Translations under genes and position numbers: made by a program | In this document: one piece after another, positions 46,894-56,500 of the stretch | Position numbering within the stretch: the first letter of the stretch is position 1 | Layout: each line of letters begins with the position of its first letter | Origin: Gellertiella hungarica | GTDB taxonomy: Bacteria; Pseudomonadota; Alphaproteobacteria; Rhizobiales; Rhizobiaceae | Direction: 5' to 3' | Length of the DNA stretch: 64,000 bases | NCBI RefSeq assembly: GCF_014197145.1 | Contig: NZ_JACIEZ010000003.1 | Coordinates: 434,001 to 498,000, forward strand | The notes under the pieces: generated by a model | The model's input: only the letters and a program-made list of their open reading frames with translations | The model's database searches: none | Told to the model about the DNA's origin: nothing

Positions 46894-48282
46894 TTACTTG
46901 ATGTCGACGGTGCGAAGGCCGAACCACTTGTCCTTGACGGCCTCGTAGTGGTCGTTGGAGCGGTATTCCGCGACCTGAAGACCCTGGTCGGCCACAGTCA
47001 GGCGACCCATCGCAGCGAGTGCGGAATAGCTGGCGACCACGGCATTGCGGCCGGACTGGGCGAGGCTTTCCTTGGCGTTCAACACCTGCTGCTGTGCATT
47101 CAGCACATCCAGCGTGGTTGCCTGTCCGACATTGCGCTCCTCGATCACGCCCTCAAGCGCGAGCTTGGCGGCATTGAGCTGCTGCTGGTTGGCGCTGATG
47201 GCGGCCTGTGCGGCCTCCAGCTGGGCATAGGCCGACACGACCATCTGCTGGATCTGCGCGCGGACGGAGTCGACGCGGATCTGCTGTGCACCCAGATTTT
47301 CCTTGGCCTGGCGAATGCGGCCATATTCGGCGCCGCCCTGGTAGATCGGGATCGTCACCTGCGCGGTGATGGAACCGGCCGTGCTGTCATTGCCGGCGGA
47401 GGAGAGGAAGCCCCCCTCCAGATCGGAGCCGGAGCGGCCGACGGTGCCCTTCAGGGAAACGCCGGGCAGAAGCGTGCCGTTTGCCTCATCGACCTGATAG
47501 CCGGCGGCATCCACCGCGTGTAGCGCGGCCTTGACCGAGGGGTGCTGGGTCATCGCAACCTGGACGGCGCTGTCCAGCTGGCGCGGCAGGCCGCTGGAAG
47601 CGGGAGCCGGCTGGCGGATGTCGCGCGGCTCTTCGCCGACGATCTGGACATAGGTGGCGCGGCTGATCTTCAGCTGGGCAACGGCAGCGGCAAGCAGCGC
47701 CTTGCCGGCGGCAAGCTGCGCTTCCGCCTGGCTGACATCGGTGCGGGTGCCCTCACCCACGTCGAGGCGGGTCTTGGCGGCGTTCAGCTGCTCGTTGAGG
47801 AAGGCGAGGTTCTGCTTGCGGATGGCGACGACCTGCTGGTCGCGCGCGATATCCGCATAGGCCTGGACCGCGGACAGCAGGATCTGGATCTCGTTGGCCT
47901 TCAGGTTTTCCTGCCCGGCATAAACGCCCGATTCGGCCGAGCGAACCCTGCTCAGTGTCTGAAATCCGTCGAAAATGACCTGGGTGATGGAGATGCCGAC
48001 TTCGCCGGAACGGTAGGTGTAATCATCCGCACCCGAGCTCATGTCCCGCACGTTGGTGACGGTGCCCGACGCGGAGGCGCCGATCTGGGGCCGGTAGCCG
48101 GCCTTGGCGATCGTGACGTTTTCATCCGTGGCGCGCAGGGCGGCCCGGGCGGAGTTCAGATCGGGATTGTTGGCATATGCCTTTGCAAGGGCGCCTTTCA
48201 GGCTCTCTGCCGAGACAGGCGCCGCGGTGGCGAAAACCAGGGGAAGCGCGACTGCGGCCAGCAAAATCTTACGAAATGACAC
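46894..48282 (-). CDS. tolC: TolC-family outer membrane efflux/secretion channel
   Basis: TolC is the outer-membrane exit duct for type I secretion and tripartite efflux pumps. The 462-residue precursor carries a signal peptide (RKILLAAVALPLVFATAAPVSA), then the duplicated OEP helical repeats (LKGALAKAYANNPDLNSARA; later VAMTQHPSVKAALHAVDAAG) and the family segment NVGQATTLDVLNAQQQVLNA. The start is GTG at 48280-48282, with GGAG 8 bases upstream; an upstream-extended frame adds non-signal residues. It is downstream of the second pcm-like gene. The broken RTX adhesin 5 kb away would be a type I substrate. Confidence 0.93.
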   Translation of the reverse strand: MSFRKILLAAVALPLVFATAAPVSAESLKGALAKAYANNPDLNSARAALRATDENVTIAKAGYRPQIGASASGTVTNVRDMSSGADDYTYRSGEVGISITQVIFDGFQTLSRVRSAESGVYAGQENLKANEIQILLSAVQAYADIARDQQVVAIRKQNLAFLNEQLNAAKTRLDVGEGTRTDVSQAEAQLAAGKALLAAAVAQLKISRATYVQIVGEEPRDIRQPAPASSGLPRQLDSAVQVAMTQHPSVKAALHAVDAAGYQVDEANGTLLPGVSLKGTVGRSGSDLEGGFLSSAGNDSTAGSITAQVTIPIYQGGAEYGRIRQAKENLGAQQIRVDSVRAQIQQMVVSAYAQLEAAQAAISANQQQLNAAKLALEGVIEERNVGQATTLDVLNAQQQVLNAKESLAQSGRNAVVASYSALAAMGRLTVADQGLQVAEYRSNDHYEAVKDKWFGLRTVDIK

Positions 48283-48482
48283 TGTCAATCTCCAAATCCG
48301 AAATCCGGGGAAGGGCAGCGATTGCCCCGGAACCCCGTCCCGCTGCGGCTCAACATGGAGACGCCGACGGTTTACCACAATGAGTTTGTTTACGAAAAAA
48401 AAGCGATTTGTATCGTGCTATCGCGCTTGTTGCCCGGACGCAACAGAAAGCTTCGCTTCGTTCCGTAAACCTGCATCCTTGC

Positions 48483-49127
48483 TCAGAACTGGAATTCAAC
48501 GGCCTTGCGGAAACCGGGCAAGGGCTTCACGGCGGTGTTGAATTCGGGCGTGCCGCCGATGGTGCCGCGTTCCTTGACGAAGAGATGGGCGCGCGAGGCA
48601 TTGCCGTAACCGATGACCGCAATCAGGCGCCCGCCATCCTTCATCTGCTGGAACAGCTGTTCCGGGATCTCCTCGACCGCGCCATTGAGGAAGACGAGAT
48701 CATAGGGACCGTCCGACGCAGCCCCCTTCTCGAGGTCGCCGGAAACGATCTTGACGTTTTCCGAGGAAGAAAGGTTCTTCCGCGCGGTGTCGGCGAGCGC
48801 GGCATCACTCTCCACGGAGACGACCGAACCGGCCAGCAGCGCCAGCAGCGCGGTCACGTAACCGGTGCCGGTGCCGATCTCCAGCACGCGATCTTCCCGC
48901 GATACGGCAGCGAGCTGCAGGAGCTTTGCCACCGGCGAGGCGTGGGTCAGATAGCGCCCCGGGGCAAGCTCGATGTCCTTGTCCACGTAGGCGAGAGCCT
49001 TGAGATGCTCGGGCACGAAGTTTTCGCGCGGAACCGTCAGGAACGCCGAAAGAACGGAGTGCGAGGTGACATCGGTCGTGCGCACCTGATTATCCACCAT
49101 CTTCACGCGCTGGGCTTCGTAGTCCAT
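48483..49127 (-). CDS. protein-L-isoaspartate O-methyltransferase family protein (tolC-linked)
   Basis: This 214-residue SAM-dependent methyltransferase differs from the surE-linked copy. It begins MDYEAQRVKMVDNQVRTTDV and has the SAM motif VLEIGTGTGYVTALLALLAG and YDLVFLNGAVEEIPEQLF. The PIMT recognition loop reads YLTHASPVAKLLQLA, so catalytic equivalence to classical Pcm is unclear. A start six codons upstream (49145) is possible; I prefer 49125-49127 by family resemblance. It lies upstream of tolC on the same strand and is divergent from the H-NOX gene. Confidence 0.82.
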   Translation of the reverse strand: MDYEAQRVKMVDNQVRTTDVTSHSVLSAFLTVPRENFVPEHLKALAYVDKDIELAPGRYLTHASPVAKLLQLAAVSREDRVLEIGTGTGYVTALLALLAGSVVSVESDAALADTARKNLSSSENVKIVSGDLEKGAASDGPYDLVFLNGAVEEIPEQLFQQMKDGGRLIAVIGYGNASRAHLFVKERGTIGGTPEFNTAVKPLPGFRKAVEFQF

Positions 49128-49468
49128 CAGTTTCCCCATTTCCATGCGCTGCCGTCCCGGCGCGCAGCCATTTCGATTGAACCCATCAGTTCGATTGACT
49201 CGTCATATCCGTGCCGGCCAAAGCTTTCAAGGCTTGCTGCGGCTGTGTAAACAGAAACCGGCCTTGTTGCCATCTTGCGACAGCACACCCTGAGCTGTCC
49301 ATGGAAATTGCGCGTTACCCCCGGCAAACGGGACGCAGCGCATTGCCGCAGCCCGCCACCAGACGTCCGTGGCGCCGCGATTTTCGATATTCCTACATTT
49401 TTATCGTACAATATTAGACCTCTTTAAATGGTTGCAACCTAAAACGTTATTTCGAACGGGGGTGACCG
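49128..49468. other. divergent intergenic region, pcm-like / H-NOX
   Basis: No gene was recognised in this 341-bp gap. Its right third is the AT-richest part and should contain the H-NOX promoter. TACAAT at 49407-49412 resembles a -10 element, but the hexamer 17 bp upstream (TCGATA) is a poor -35. No FNR-type TTGAT-N4-ATCAA site was found. Confidence 0.4.
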
Positions 49469-50005
49469 ATGAAAGGCGTAATCTTCAATCTCTTGGAAAA
49501 AGTCGTCAGCGACGAGTTCGGGCCTGATGTGTGGGACGACCTGATCGAGGCGTCCGGTGCCAGCGGCGCCTACACCTCGCTCGGCAATTACGACGATGCC
49601 GAAATCGAGGCGCTGGTCGCTGCGGCTTCGCGCAAGCTCGGCCTCAGCCGTGCCGATATCCTGCACTGGTTCGGGGTAAAGGCAATTCCCATCCTGCGGC
49701 AGCTCTACCCTGCCCTTTTCGACGGTCACCAGACCTCGCGGGATTTCGTGCTCTCGGTCAACGAGATCATCCATCCGGAGGTCCTGAAGCTTTATCCGCA
49801 GGCGGCCTGCCCGTTCTTCCACATGCAGCGCCGCGACGGCGAGACCGTGGAGCTGAATTACGAATCCCGCCGTGACCTGATCGACCTTGCCCATGGCTTC
49901 ATCGATGGCGCCGCAAGCGTCTACGGTGACCGGGTGTCGGTGGAACACGGCGTTCCCACCGAGGAAGGCCGCGTCGAAAGCCTCACGGTGCGGTGGCAGA
50001 CATGA
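49469..50005 (+). CDS. hnoX: H-NOX heme nitric-oxide/oxygen-binding sensor
   Basis: This 178-residue cytosolic heme protein senses NO. Family marks are MKGVIFNLLEKVVSDEFG, WDDLIEAS, YTSLGNYDD and WFGVKAIPIL. The proximal heme ligand fits His102 (EIIHPEV) and the heme-propionate motif YxSxR is intact as Tyr131, Ser133 and Arg135. The cysteines of the structural zinc site described for Shewanella H-NOX are absent here; only Cys114 remains. Its stop overlaps the start of the GGDEF/EAL gene (ATGA), so the two are translationally coupled and very likely act as sensor and effector. Confidence 0.92.
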   Translation: MKGVIFNLLEKVVSDEFGPDVWDDLIEASGASGAYTSLGNYDDAEIEALVAAASRKLGLSRADILHWFGVKAIPILRQLYPALFDGHQTSRDFVLSVNEIIHPEVLKLYPQAACPFFHMQRRDGETVELNYESRRDLIDLAHGFIDGAASVYGDRVSVEHGVPTEEGRVESLTVRWQT

Positions 50006-52023
50006 CTGGCGAGGGGAGCACTGCCCTCGCCCCCGAGGACCAGATCCGCCGTCTGGAGCGGAGGCTCGAGCGCGAGCGCACGGCAAGACAGGAAGCCGAA
50101 CGCACGGCAGAATATGGCCTGCGCATGCTCTACGACAAGCAGCGGGATGCGGAGCTTCTGGGCAAGATTGCCTCCCGCGCCAACGATACGCGCACGACAG
50201 CCGAAGTATTCGACTTTGCCCTGACGGCGGTTCTGGACCGGACCGGCTGGGCGCTCGGCGCAGCCTATATGGTTGAGGCCGAGAGCGAGAGCCTGCAGCC
50301 GCTCTGCGTCAAGGGAGCGAAGGATCCGGCCATTCTTCCCCTGCTGGAGCACGTCCGGGACAATCCCGTTCCCGCAGCCGACGATCACCTGACCCATGCC
50401 TGGTGGAGCCACGAGCCGGCGCTTGCCGAAAGCCTTGCAACCGCGCCGATGATCGAGGCGCGGCGGACGCGGGCGCTCGCCGCCGGGCTTCGCTCTGCTG
50501 TCGCCATTCCCGTGCTTTCGGGCGAGCGGGTCGTGGCTCTGATGGAATTCATGGCGCCTATCGAGGGCCGCCCGCGCGAGGGGCTGATCGACGTTCTGGT
50601 CCAGGTCGCGGCCCAGGCAGCCCGCGTGCACGAGCGGGAGGAGATGGCGCGCCGGCTGCTGCACGACGCCCTTCACGATACGCTGACAGGCCTGCCCAAC
50701 CGCAAGCTCTTCGCCGAGCGGCTGGACCGCGCGGTGGCCACCTACAACCGTCATCGCTCCAGCTTTTCCGTGCTGTTCATCGACCTCGACCGGTTCAAGG
50801 CGGTGAACGACACGCTGGGCCATGCGGTCGGCGATACGCTGCTGAAGGAAGTCGCGACCATTCTCAAGGCCGCCGCCGCCGCGAGGCGCGCAACCGCCAA
50901 GGCCACCATCGCCCGCATGGGCGGAGACGAATTCTGCATCCTCATCGAGGACGAACATTCGCTGGGCATGGCGGAAGGACTGGCAAACGACATCATCCGC
51001 GAAGTGCGCCGGACGATGACAATCCAGGGGCACCCGGTCCGGATCGGGGCGAGCGTGGGAATAGCGGCCGCGCACCGCAGCTACGCCAACGGATCGGAGC
51101 TGCTCCGCGATGCCGATACCGCCATGTACGAGGCGAAGGCCTCGGGGCGGGGTCAGGTGAAGATCTTCAGCACGCTGCCGAAGGATCGCAACTTCAGGCG
51201 CGAAAAGCTGATACAAGACCTCGTCGAAGCTGCCGCTGGCGATTTTGCCGGTTTTTCTCTGGTCTTCCAGCCGGTGGTTTCGCTGAAGGACGGCGGCATC
51301 CGCGGCTTCGAGGCGCTGGCCCGCTGGCAGACCCCCGATGGCGAGGACGTGCCGCCGACGGAATTCGTCGGAATAGCTGAAAACTGCGGTCAGATCGCAG
51401 CCCTCGGCAACTGGATCCTCGACCGGGCGCTCGCGGCGCTGGCCGAGTTGCAGGCCGCATCGCCCTCCCCGCTCAGCATGAGCGTCAACATCTCCCAGAA
51501 ACAGCTGACGCCCGAATTTGTCGGGACGATCGCGGCGTCGCTCGCCCGCCATGGACTGAACGCCCGTGACCTGTGTCTGGAGCTGAAGGAAGGCGTCGCC
51601 GTGGGGCTGGAGCCGCAGGCGGCACGGCTGATTGCCAGCATCAAGCAGATGGGCGTTTCCCTCGTGGTGGACGATTTCGGCTCCGCCTACTCCGCCTTTG
51701 CCAATGTCCGGCGCTTCCCGGCGGAAACGCTGAAGATCGACAGTGCCTTCGTCCGCGCCATTGCAGAGGATCCGGGTGGCATCGAGATCGCCCGGGCGCT
51801 GGTGGCGATGGCCCATGACCTCGGCATCACCGTTTCTGCCGGCGGAACGGAAACGGCAAGGCAAGTGGAAACGCTGGGCGAAATCGGGTGCGACGAGGCG
51901 CAGGGCAACTTCTTTTCCCGGCCCATGGACATGGAGACCGCACGCACCATCCTCGCCCCGGTTCCTGTCGCGACGGAGAGTGCCGACAGGGCACGCCCTG
52001 CAAGCCGCCCCCTGGCCGGCTGA
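50002..52023 (+). CDS. GAF-GGDEF-EAL protein, H-NOX-associated c-di-GMP enzyme
   Basis: This 673-residue cytosolic protein has an N-terminal coiled coil (about residues 12-45), a GAF-like domain (about 50-215), a GGDEF domain (about 225-395) and an EAL domain (about 410-655). The cyclase active site is intact (MGGDEFCIL, GGDEF at 307-311). The EAL motif is present (437-439), with ELKE and DDFG retained, but the segment normally AEGVET reads AGGTET (613-618): the glutamate that acts as general base in active phosphodiesterases is glycine. The protein may therefore only make c-di-GMP, with the EAL domain regulatory. H-NOX-cyclase pairs in Legionella and Shewanella control biofilm formation in response to NO. 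Confidence 0.92.
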   Translation: MTGEGSTALAPEDQIRRLERRLERERTARQEAERTAEYGLRMLYDKQRDAELLGKIASRANDTRTTAEVFDFALTAVLDRTGWALGAAYMVEAESESLQPLCVKGAKDPAILPLLEHVRDNPVPAADDHLTHAWWSHEPALAESLATAPMIEARRTRALAAGLRSAVAIPVLSGERVVALMEFMAPIEGRPREGLIDVLVQVAAQAARVHEREEMARRLLHDALHDTLTGLPNRKLFAERLDRAVATYNRHRSSFSVLFIDLDRFKAVNDTLGHAVGDTLLKEVATILKAAAAARRATAKATIARMGGDEFCILIEDEHSLGMAEGLANDIIREVRRTMTIQGHPVRIGASVGIAAAHRSYANGSELLRDADTAMYEAKASGRGQVKIFSTLPKDRNFRREKLIQDLVEAAAGDFAGFSLVFQPVVSLKDGGIRGFEALARWQTPDGEDVPPTEFVGIAENCGQIAALGNWILDRALAALAELQAASPSPLSMSVNISQKQLTPEFVGTIAASLARHGLNARDLCLELKEGVAVGLEPQAARLIASIKQMGVSLVVDDFGSAYSAFANVRRFPAETLKIDSAFVRAIAEDPGGIEIARALVAMAHDLGITVSAGGTETARQVETLGEIGCDEAQGNFFSRPMDMETARTILAPVPVATESADRARPASRPLAG

Positions 52024-52091
52024 ACAGCGCGGACCAATCGCCATCCCCCCGGCGCGTCCTTCGCGACCTGCCCCACCAAATGCCCTGCTGC

Positions 52092-52115
52092 GGAGAAGCG
52101 GGTCCCTGCTTCTCC
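52092..52115. other. hairpin between convergent GGDEF/EAL and PAS-like genes
   Basis: GGAGAAGC (52092-52099) pairs perfectly with GCTTCTCC (52108-52115) around an 8-nt loop. No T-tract follows on either strand; it may still separate the two convergent transcripts. Confidence 0.4.
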
Positions 52116-52137
52116 CGGGCGGCAGGCTCAGCCGCCT

Positions 52138-52488
52138 TCAGCCAAAAAGATCGCGAAAAAGAATGACCAGCCGGCGGGGCTTCCCGTCCCGCCCGAACTC
52201 CGCATGGCTCTCTGCCTCGGTGACCGTCTCACCCTCTCCCACGGCAGCGAGCCTGATGCGACGGGTTCCCCACACCGGCCGCTCGAACATTTCACCGAGC
52301 ATGAGCCGATCCTGAAAATGCGCAGCGCCAAGCAGCCGCTCCAGCGTGACCGGCCCTTCCGCCAGTCCGAAGATCGCCCGGACGCCCTCTGTAAAGCTCA
52401 GCGTGCCGGCCTCCATGTCCCGAATGGCCGCCCCGTAAACAGTTTCCAACCTGTCATCGAGAGGAGCCGCGAAATGTGCGCGCGTCAT
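52138..52488 (-). CDS. small PAS-like single-domain protein
   Basis: This is a protein of about 116 residues. The pattern LSFTEGVRAIFGLAEGPVTL followed by ERLLGAAHFQDRLMLGEMF and FGRDGKPRRLVILFRD resembles a PAS_3-type fold ('...IFG......HPdDR......f......dG.p....g...D'). No kinase, cyclase or other output domain follows. The ATG at 52486-52488 is preferred, since the upstream initiator is a GTG. It faces the GGDEF/EAL gene tail-to-tail. It may feed another signalling protein; the assignment is moderately secure. Confidence 0.6.
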   Translation of the reverse strand: MTRAHFAAPLDDRLETVYGAAIRDMEAGTLSFTEGVRAIFGLAEGPVTLERLLGAAHFQDRLMLGEMFERPVWGTRRIRLAAVGEGETVTEAESHAEFGRDGKPRRLVILFRDLFG

Positions 52489-52751
52489 GAATACCCCAGT
52501 CACGTCTGATTGGCAGGATGACTAGGAGCCAAATCTCAATGCGGCATGAAGGCGATCGCGTGCATTTTAACGATCCGAGTTATATCAAAGTCTAATTTCC
52601 GGATGTCCAGACATAAGACCGGATCGGCATGGATAAACGGCGCACCAGGCGTCCTTCGGGCCATGAATGGTGGCTAGAACCGGCAATCACCGGTCAAGCA
52701 TTGCGGGGCGTTACCGAGAAGCGGAAAGATCTTTATTTCAGGGGGGAAGGA

Positions 52752-52825
52752 TGGAGGCCTCGCCGAGAATCGAACTCGGGTGCAAGGATTTGCAGTCCTC
52801 TGCGTCACCACTCCGCCACGAGGCC
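52752..52825 (-). tRNA. tRNA-Cys (anticodon GCA)
   Basis: The minus strand folds into a 74-nt tRNA: acceptor GGCCTCG/CGAGGCC, anticodon loop CTGCAAA (anticodon GCA), T-arm CCGAG-TTCGATT-CTCGG and encoded CCA. Confidence 0.96.
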
Positions 52826-52948
52826 ATCCGGAGGTATTTGCGTGTGGTGGCCGGGTGTTAGAGGAATCGTCCGTGAAAGGCAAGAGCCTGTTTCCGCATG
52901 GCTTCGCTTTTCATCATTTTTGATGCGGGGCGAAAAACGCAGGAAGGC

Positions 52949-53182
52949 TCAACCCCGGTTTCGCCTCGCCTGTCGGCGCCTGAGCCACCACAGCTCGGTT
53001 CGCCTGCGAAACCGGCGCACCCAGGGAATGTCCTGCGAAAGCACGAGTACACCCACCGGCACCATCCAGAAGCCGAGGACCGGAAGGAAGCCGAGAAATC
53101 CGCCGATCACCAGTCCGACTCCCATGCCGATGCGGGCCCACCGGGCACGCGGCAGCCTGAACGACCAGTTGCCGAGCTTCAT
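52949..53182 (-). CDS. small membrane protein of unknown function
   Basis: This is a protein of about 77 residues beginning MKLGNWSFRLPRARWARIG, followed by a hydrophobic hairpin (MGVGLVIGGFLGFLPVLGFW, MVPVGVLVLS) and a strongly basic C-terminus (RRFRRRTELWWLRRRQARR). The pattern 'GFLPvLGFWM.P.G...LSqD.p..RR' recurs in rhizobial hypothetical proteins I recall and loosely resembles the PGPGW membrane family. A GTG at 53228-53230 could extend it to 93 residues. It lies between two tRNA genes. Confidence 0.65.
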   Translation of the reverse strand: MKLGNWSFRLPRARWARIGMGVGLVIGGFLGFLPVLGFWMVPVGVLVLSQDIPWVRRFRRRTELWWLRRRQARRNRG

Positions 53183-53329
53183 CTGTTTTTCCACAGGCGT
53201 ATCCTCTGCCTTGTTGTTCGCGCGTCGCACCGTGCTGATTTCCCTGTCTTGCCGGCCGCCCCGCCCCCTTCCATATGGGGTGTCGCCGGCGGTTAAACAG
53301 TGATCGATGATTTTTTTTGAAAAAAGCGC

Positions 53330-53358
53330 TTGGCAAATCGGAAAAGCATTTGTATTAC
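53330..53358 (+). promoter_or_regulatory. promoter of tRNA-Asn
   Basis: TTGGCA (53330-53335) and TATTAC (53353-53358) are separated by exactly 17 bp, about 27 bp upstream of the mature tRNA 5' end. Both hexamers are close to the sigma-70 consensus. Confidence 0.6.
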
Positions 53359-53384
53359 CCCGCTCACACCGCGGCGAGCGGTGA

Positions 53385-53459
53385 TCCCTGGTAGCTCAGC
53401 GGTAGAGCACTCGACTGTTAATCGATAGGTCGCCGGTTCGAATCCGGCCCGGGGAGCCA
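53385..53459 (+). tRNA. tRNA-Asn (anticodon GUU)
   Basis: This is a 75-nt tRNA on the plus strand: acceptor TCCCTGG/CCGGGGA with a G-T pair, D-arm with AGCGGTAG, anticodon loop CTGTTAA (anticodon GTT), T-arm CCGG-TTCGAAT-CCGG and encoded GCCA end. Confidence 0.96.
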
Positions 53460-53467
53460 GTTTCAAG

Positions 53468-53505
53468 AAGGGGCCGCGCCTGAATGGCAGCGGCCCCTTT
53501 CTCTT
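53468..53505 (+). terminator. terminator after tRNA-Asn
   Basis: AAGGGGCCGC (53468-53477) pairs with GCGGCCCCTT around a 12-nt loop, followed by TCTCTTTTT. It lies 8 bp beyond the tRNA and may also end the minus-strand adhesin gene. Confidence 0.75.
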
Positions 53506-53523
53506 TTTCCCGCCTGTTTCGCT

Positions 53524-56500
53524 TCAGACGAAAACGAAGTCCCCTGCCCACAGGGATTTGACATTCTGAAGGGTTGCGATGGCAATTGCGGCGGCCTTGC
53601 CCGTGCCGTCCGGATCGTGGAAAAGCGTCTGGCTTGCGGGATCGAAGAAGAATTGCGCTGCCTTGCCCACCGGCGCCTTGCCCGGGTGAAACTGGCTTGC
53701 ATTGAGAAGCGCGCCCGCCTTGAAACCGTACTCGCGGCCGATGAACTCCAGCTTGTCGACCCGGGATACGAAATCGGTCAGGGTGTCGCGGCCGTTCGAC
53801 GCCGGGCCCGCGAAGCGGAAGAAATCCTGCCCCTTCCCGCCTGTCAGCAGATCGTTGCCTGCTTCACCGAACAGGCGGTCGGCACCGTCGCCCCCATTGA
53901 TCCGGTCGTTGCCGGCGCCGCCGAACAGGGAATCGTTCTCCGCCGTACCCCACAATACGTCCGGCTTCGCGGTCCCCCTGATGGTCGGACTGACATCGCT
54001 CACCCGCAGGCTCACCGTCTTGTCGAAGCTCAGGCCGGTGGAATCGGTGACCCGTATCGTTATGGGAACGGTCGCCGCCCGCTCGTAATCGAGAGTCGCT
54101 CCCGTCTTCACCATCAGCCGGTTGCCGACGATCTCGAAAGACCGGGATGCGTCCTTCACCAGACTGTAGGTCAGCCTCGCGGTCTCGTCCGCATCGACAC
54201 CCGTCAGCAAGGCCACCAGCGTTCCTGCCTTCGCGTTTTCGGGGACGACGACGGCGGAGAGGCGGATGTCCGTCGGCGCAAGGGGCCTTGCCGTCACCGA
54301 TGTCGAAAGACTGACGGCAAGATCGCCGCCCTTTCCATCGGATACCGTGTAGCTCAGCACCAGAGGGCCCGTGTAACCGCCCTCTGCCGTGAGGCTGTAT
54401 GTGCCATTGGCGTTCTTCGTCACCGTCGCGTGGTCGGCCCTGAGCCCGCTGACCGTGAGTTGGTCCCGGTCCGGATCCGTTATCCCGGCCAGCAGATCCG
54501 TCGCAGAAACGGTGACGCTTTTCCCCTGCTCCACCTTCGGCAGGATCGCCCTCGTGCCTGTTACTTCGGGAGCCCGGTTGGCGGCAGCCACTTCGACCGT
54601 CAGCACCGCGCGTATTTGCCCGCCGTTGCGGTCCGTCACCGTGTAGGTGATGTTGAGAGTGCCGACATAGCCGGAATCGGGCGTAACGATCACGCTGCCA
54701 TCGTTATTGAACTGGAGCCCGGCGTGATCGGCCTGCATTTCCTTTATCGCCAGCGAGTCGCCGTCCGCGTCCGTTATCCCGGCCAGCATATCCGCGAGCG
54801 ATATCTTCAGAGTTTCACCTTTGGCCAGGCGATAGGGGCCCGGCCTCTGGCCGGTCACGGCAGGCGCATCGTTGACGGCGTTCACGGTGTAGGTCGCAGT
54901 CGCATCCACTTGTCCGCCCCGGCCATCCGTCACCACGAAGGAAAGCGTCATCGTACCGGCGAAATCCGGCTCCGGCGTCACCGTGAAGCTTCCGTCCCTG
55001 TTCCGCTGGACCAGGCCATGATCGGCGCGAACATTCGCGAGCGAGAGGGCGTCGCCGTCGGCATCGAAGAAGCCGGCAAGAAGATCGGAGGCAAGCACGG
55101 TGAAGGCGCTGTCCTCGTTTGCCGCAGACAGCGCCGGTCGCGGTCCTTTCAGGATCGGTGCATCATTGACCGCATCGACCGTGATCGTGCGATTCACGGT
55201 CAGAAAACCAAATCCGTCACTGACGATATAGCGGAACGTCAGGGCTCCGTTGACATTGTCGTTGAACGTGATGCGGTAGTTCCCGTTGGCGTCCGCCACC
55301 ACGCTTCCGTTCTGGACGGTCAGCGAGGTGATCGAAAGCTGGTCCCCGTCTGCGTCGGTAATGCCTTCGAGCAGCTTCTCCTTGGTCAGAGTGAGCACGG
55401 TGTCTTCGGTGCCGCGAGGAAGCGGCGACTGGGCTCCGGTAACCGCAGGCGTGCTGTTGGTCACGGTTATGCGTGCGGTGCTCTTGGTCTCGTAATCGAC
55501 GTGGAAGGTCTTTGCCTTCACGCTGTTGTAGCTGGAATCCCCGAGGGTCGCGCTCTGGTCGTCCCAGGTGACGACGAAATCGCCGTTCTTCAGCACCGTG
55601 ATGTCGGGCACTGTCTGGTTCTTGGTGGTGTTGGTGTTGACGAGGAACTCCCTGCCCACCTTGCGTCCCGACGCATCGAAGATCTGTGCCTTGATGCTCG
55701 CCGTGTTGTAATCGGAATTGAGGTCTCCGACCTCGCTGGCCCAGGCGGCAACGAAGAACCCGTATTTCAGTGCTGCGACCGAGACGGAATACTGGTTTCC
55801 GGCCACCACACTGTTTACCAGGAACTCCAGGCCGACCTTTTCTCCCTTGGCATTGAATATCTGCGCCCGGATACCGCTACCCGCCACTTCCCCATTGGTT
55901 CCGCTGGCATCGGTCCACATCACGACAAAGTTGCCATTGGAAAGACCGGCAATGTCGGCGCCGCTTTGCCGTCCAGCACTCGTGGTGTTGACGAGGAACT
56001 CCCCTCCCAGCTTGACACCCTTGTCGGTGAACATCTGCGCCTTGATGCCTTCGCCGCTGTCATCTCCGCGCTGATCCATCCAGACGGCGATCAGTTTGCC
56101 GTCCGCGAGGCGGCCCAGCGACGGATATTCCTGATTGCCCGCCCACTGGCTATTGATCAGGAACTCGCCCCCGACGGGTTTTCCGGCGGCGTCGAAGAGC
56201 TGGCCGCTGATGCTGGTACTGTTGATGTCTCCCCAGGAGGGGGTATCGTTCTTGGTGTGCCAGGTGACCATGAATCCGCCGTCAAGGAGTCCGATCACCT
56301 TCGGCGCCCACTGCGAATTCAGGAGATAGGAATTGATCGTGAACTGGCTGCCGATCTTGTTTCCTTTCCCGTCCAGCAACTGCCCGGCAGTCTCGCTGCT
56401 CCCGTTCTGGCCGCTGAAATCCACCCAGACGACGATCAGGTTTCCATTGGCCAGGCGGGTGACGGACGGCACTAGCTGGTTGCCGCTTGTCAGGGTGTTG

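Noticed and set aside
53617-56475. 952-residue plus-strand open frame opposite the adhesin
   Set aside because: It is antisense to the repeat-rich adhesin; the apparent periodicity mirrors the adhesin repeats.
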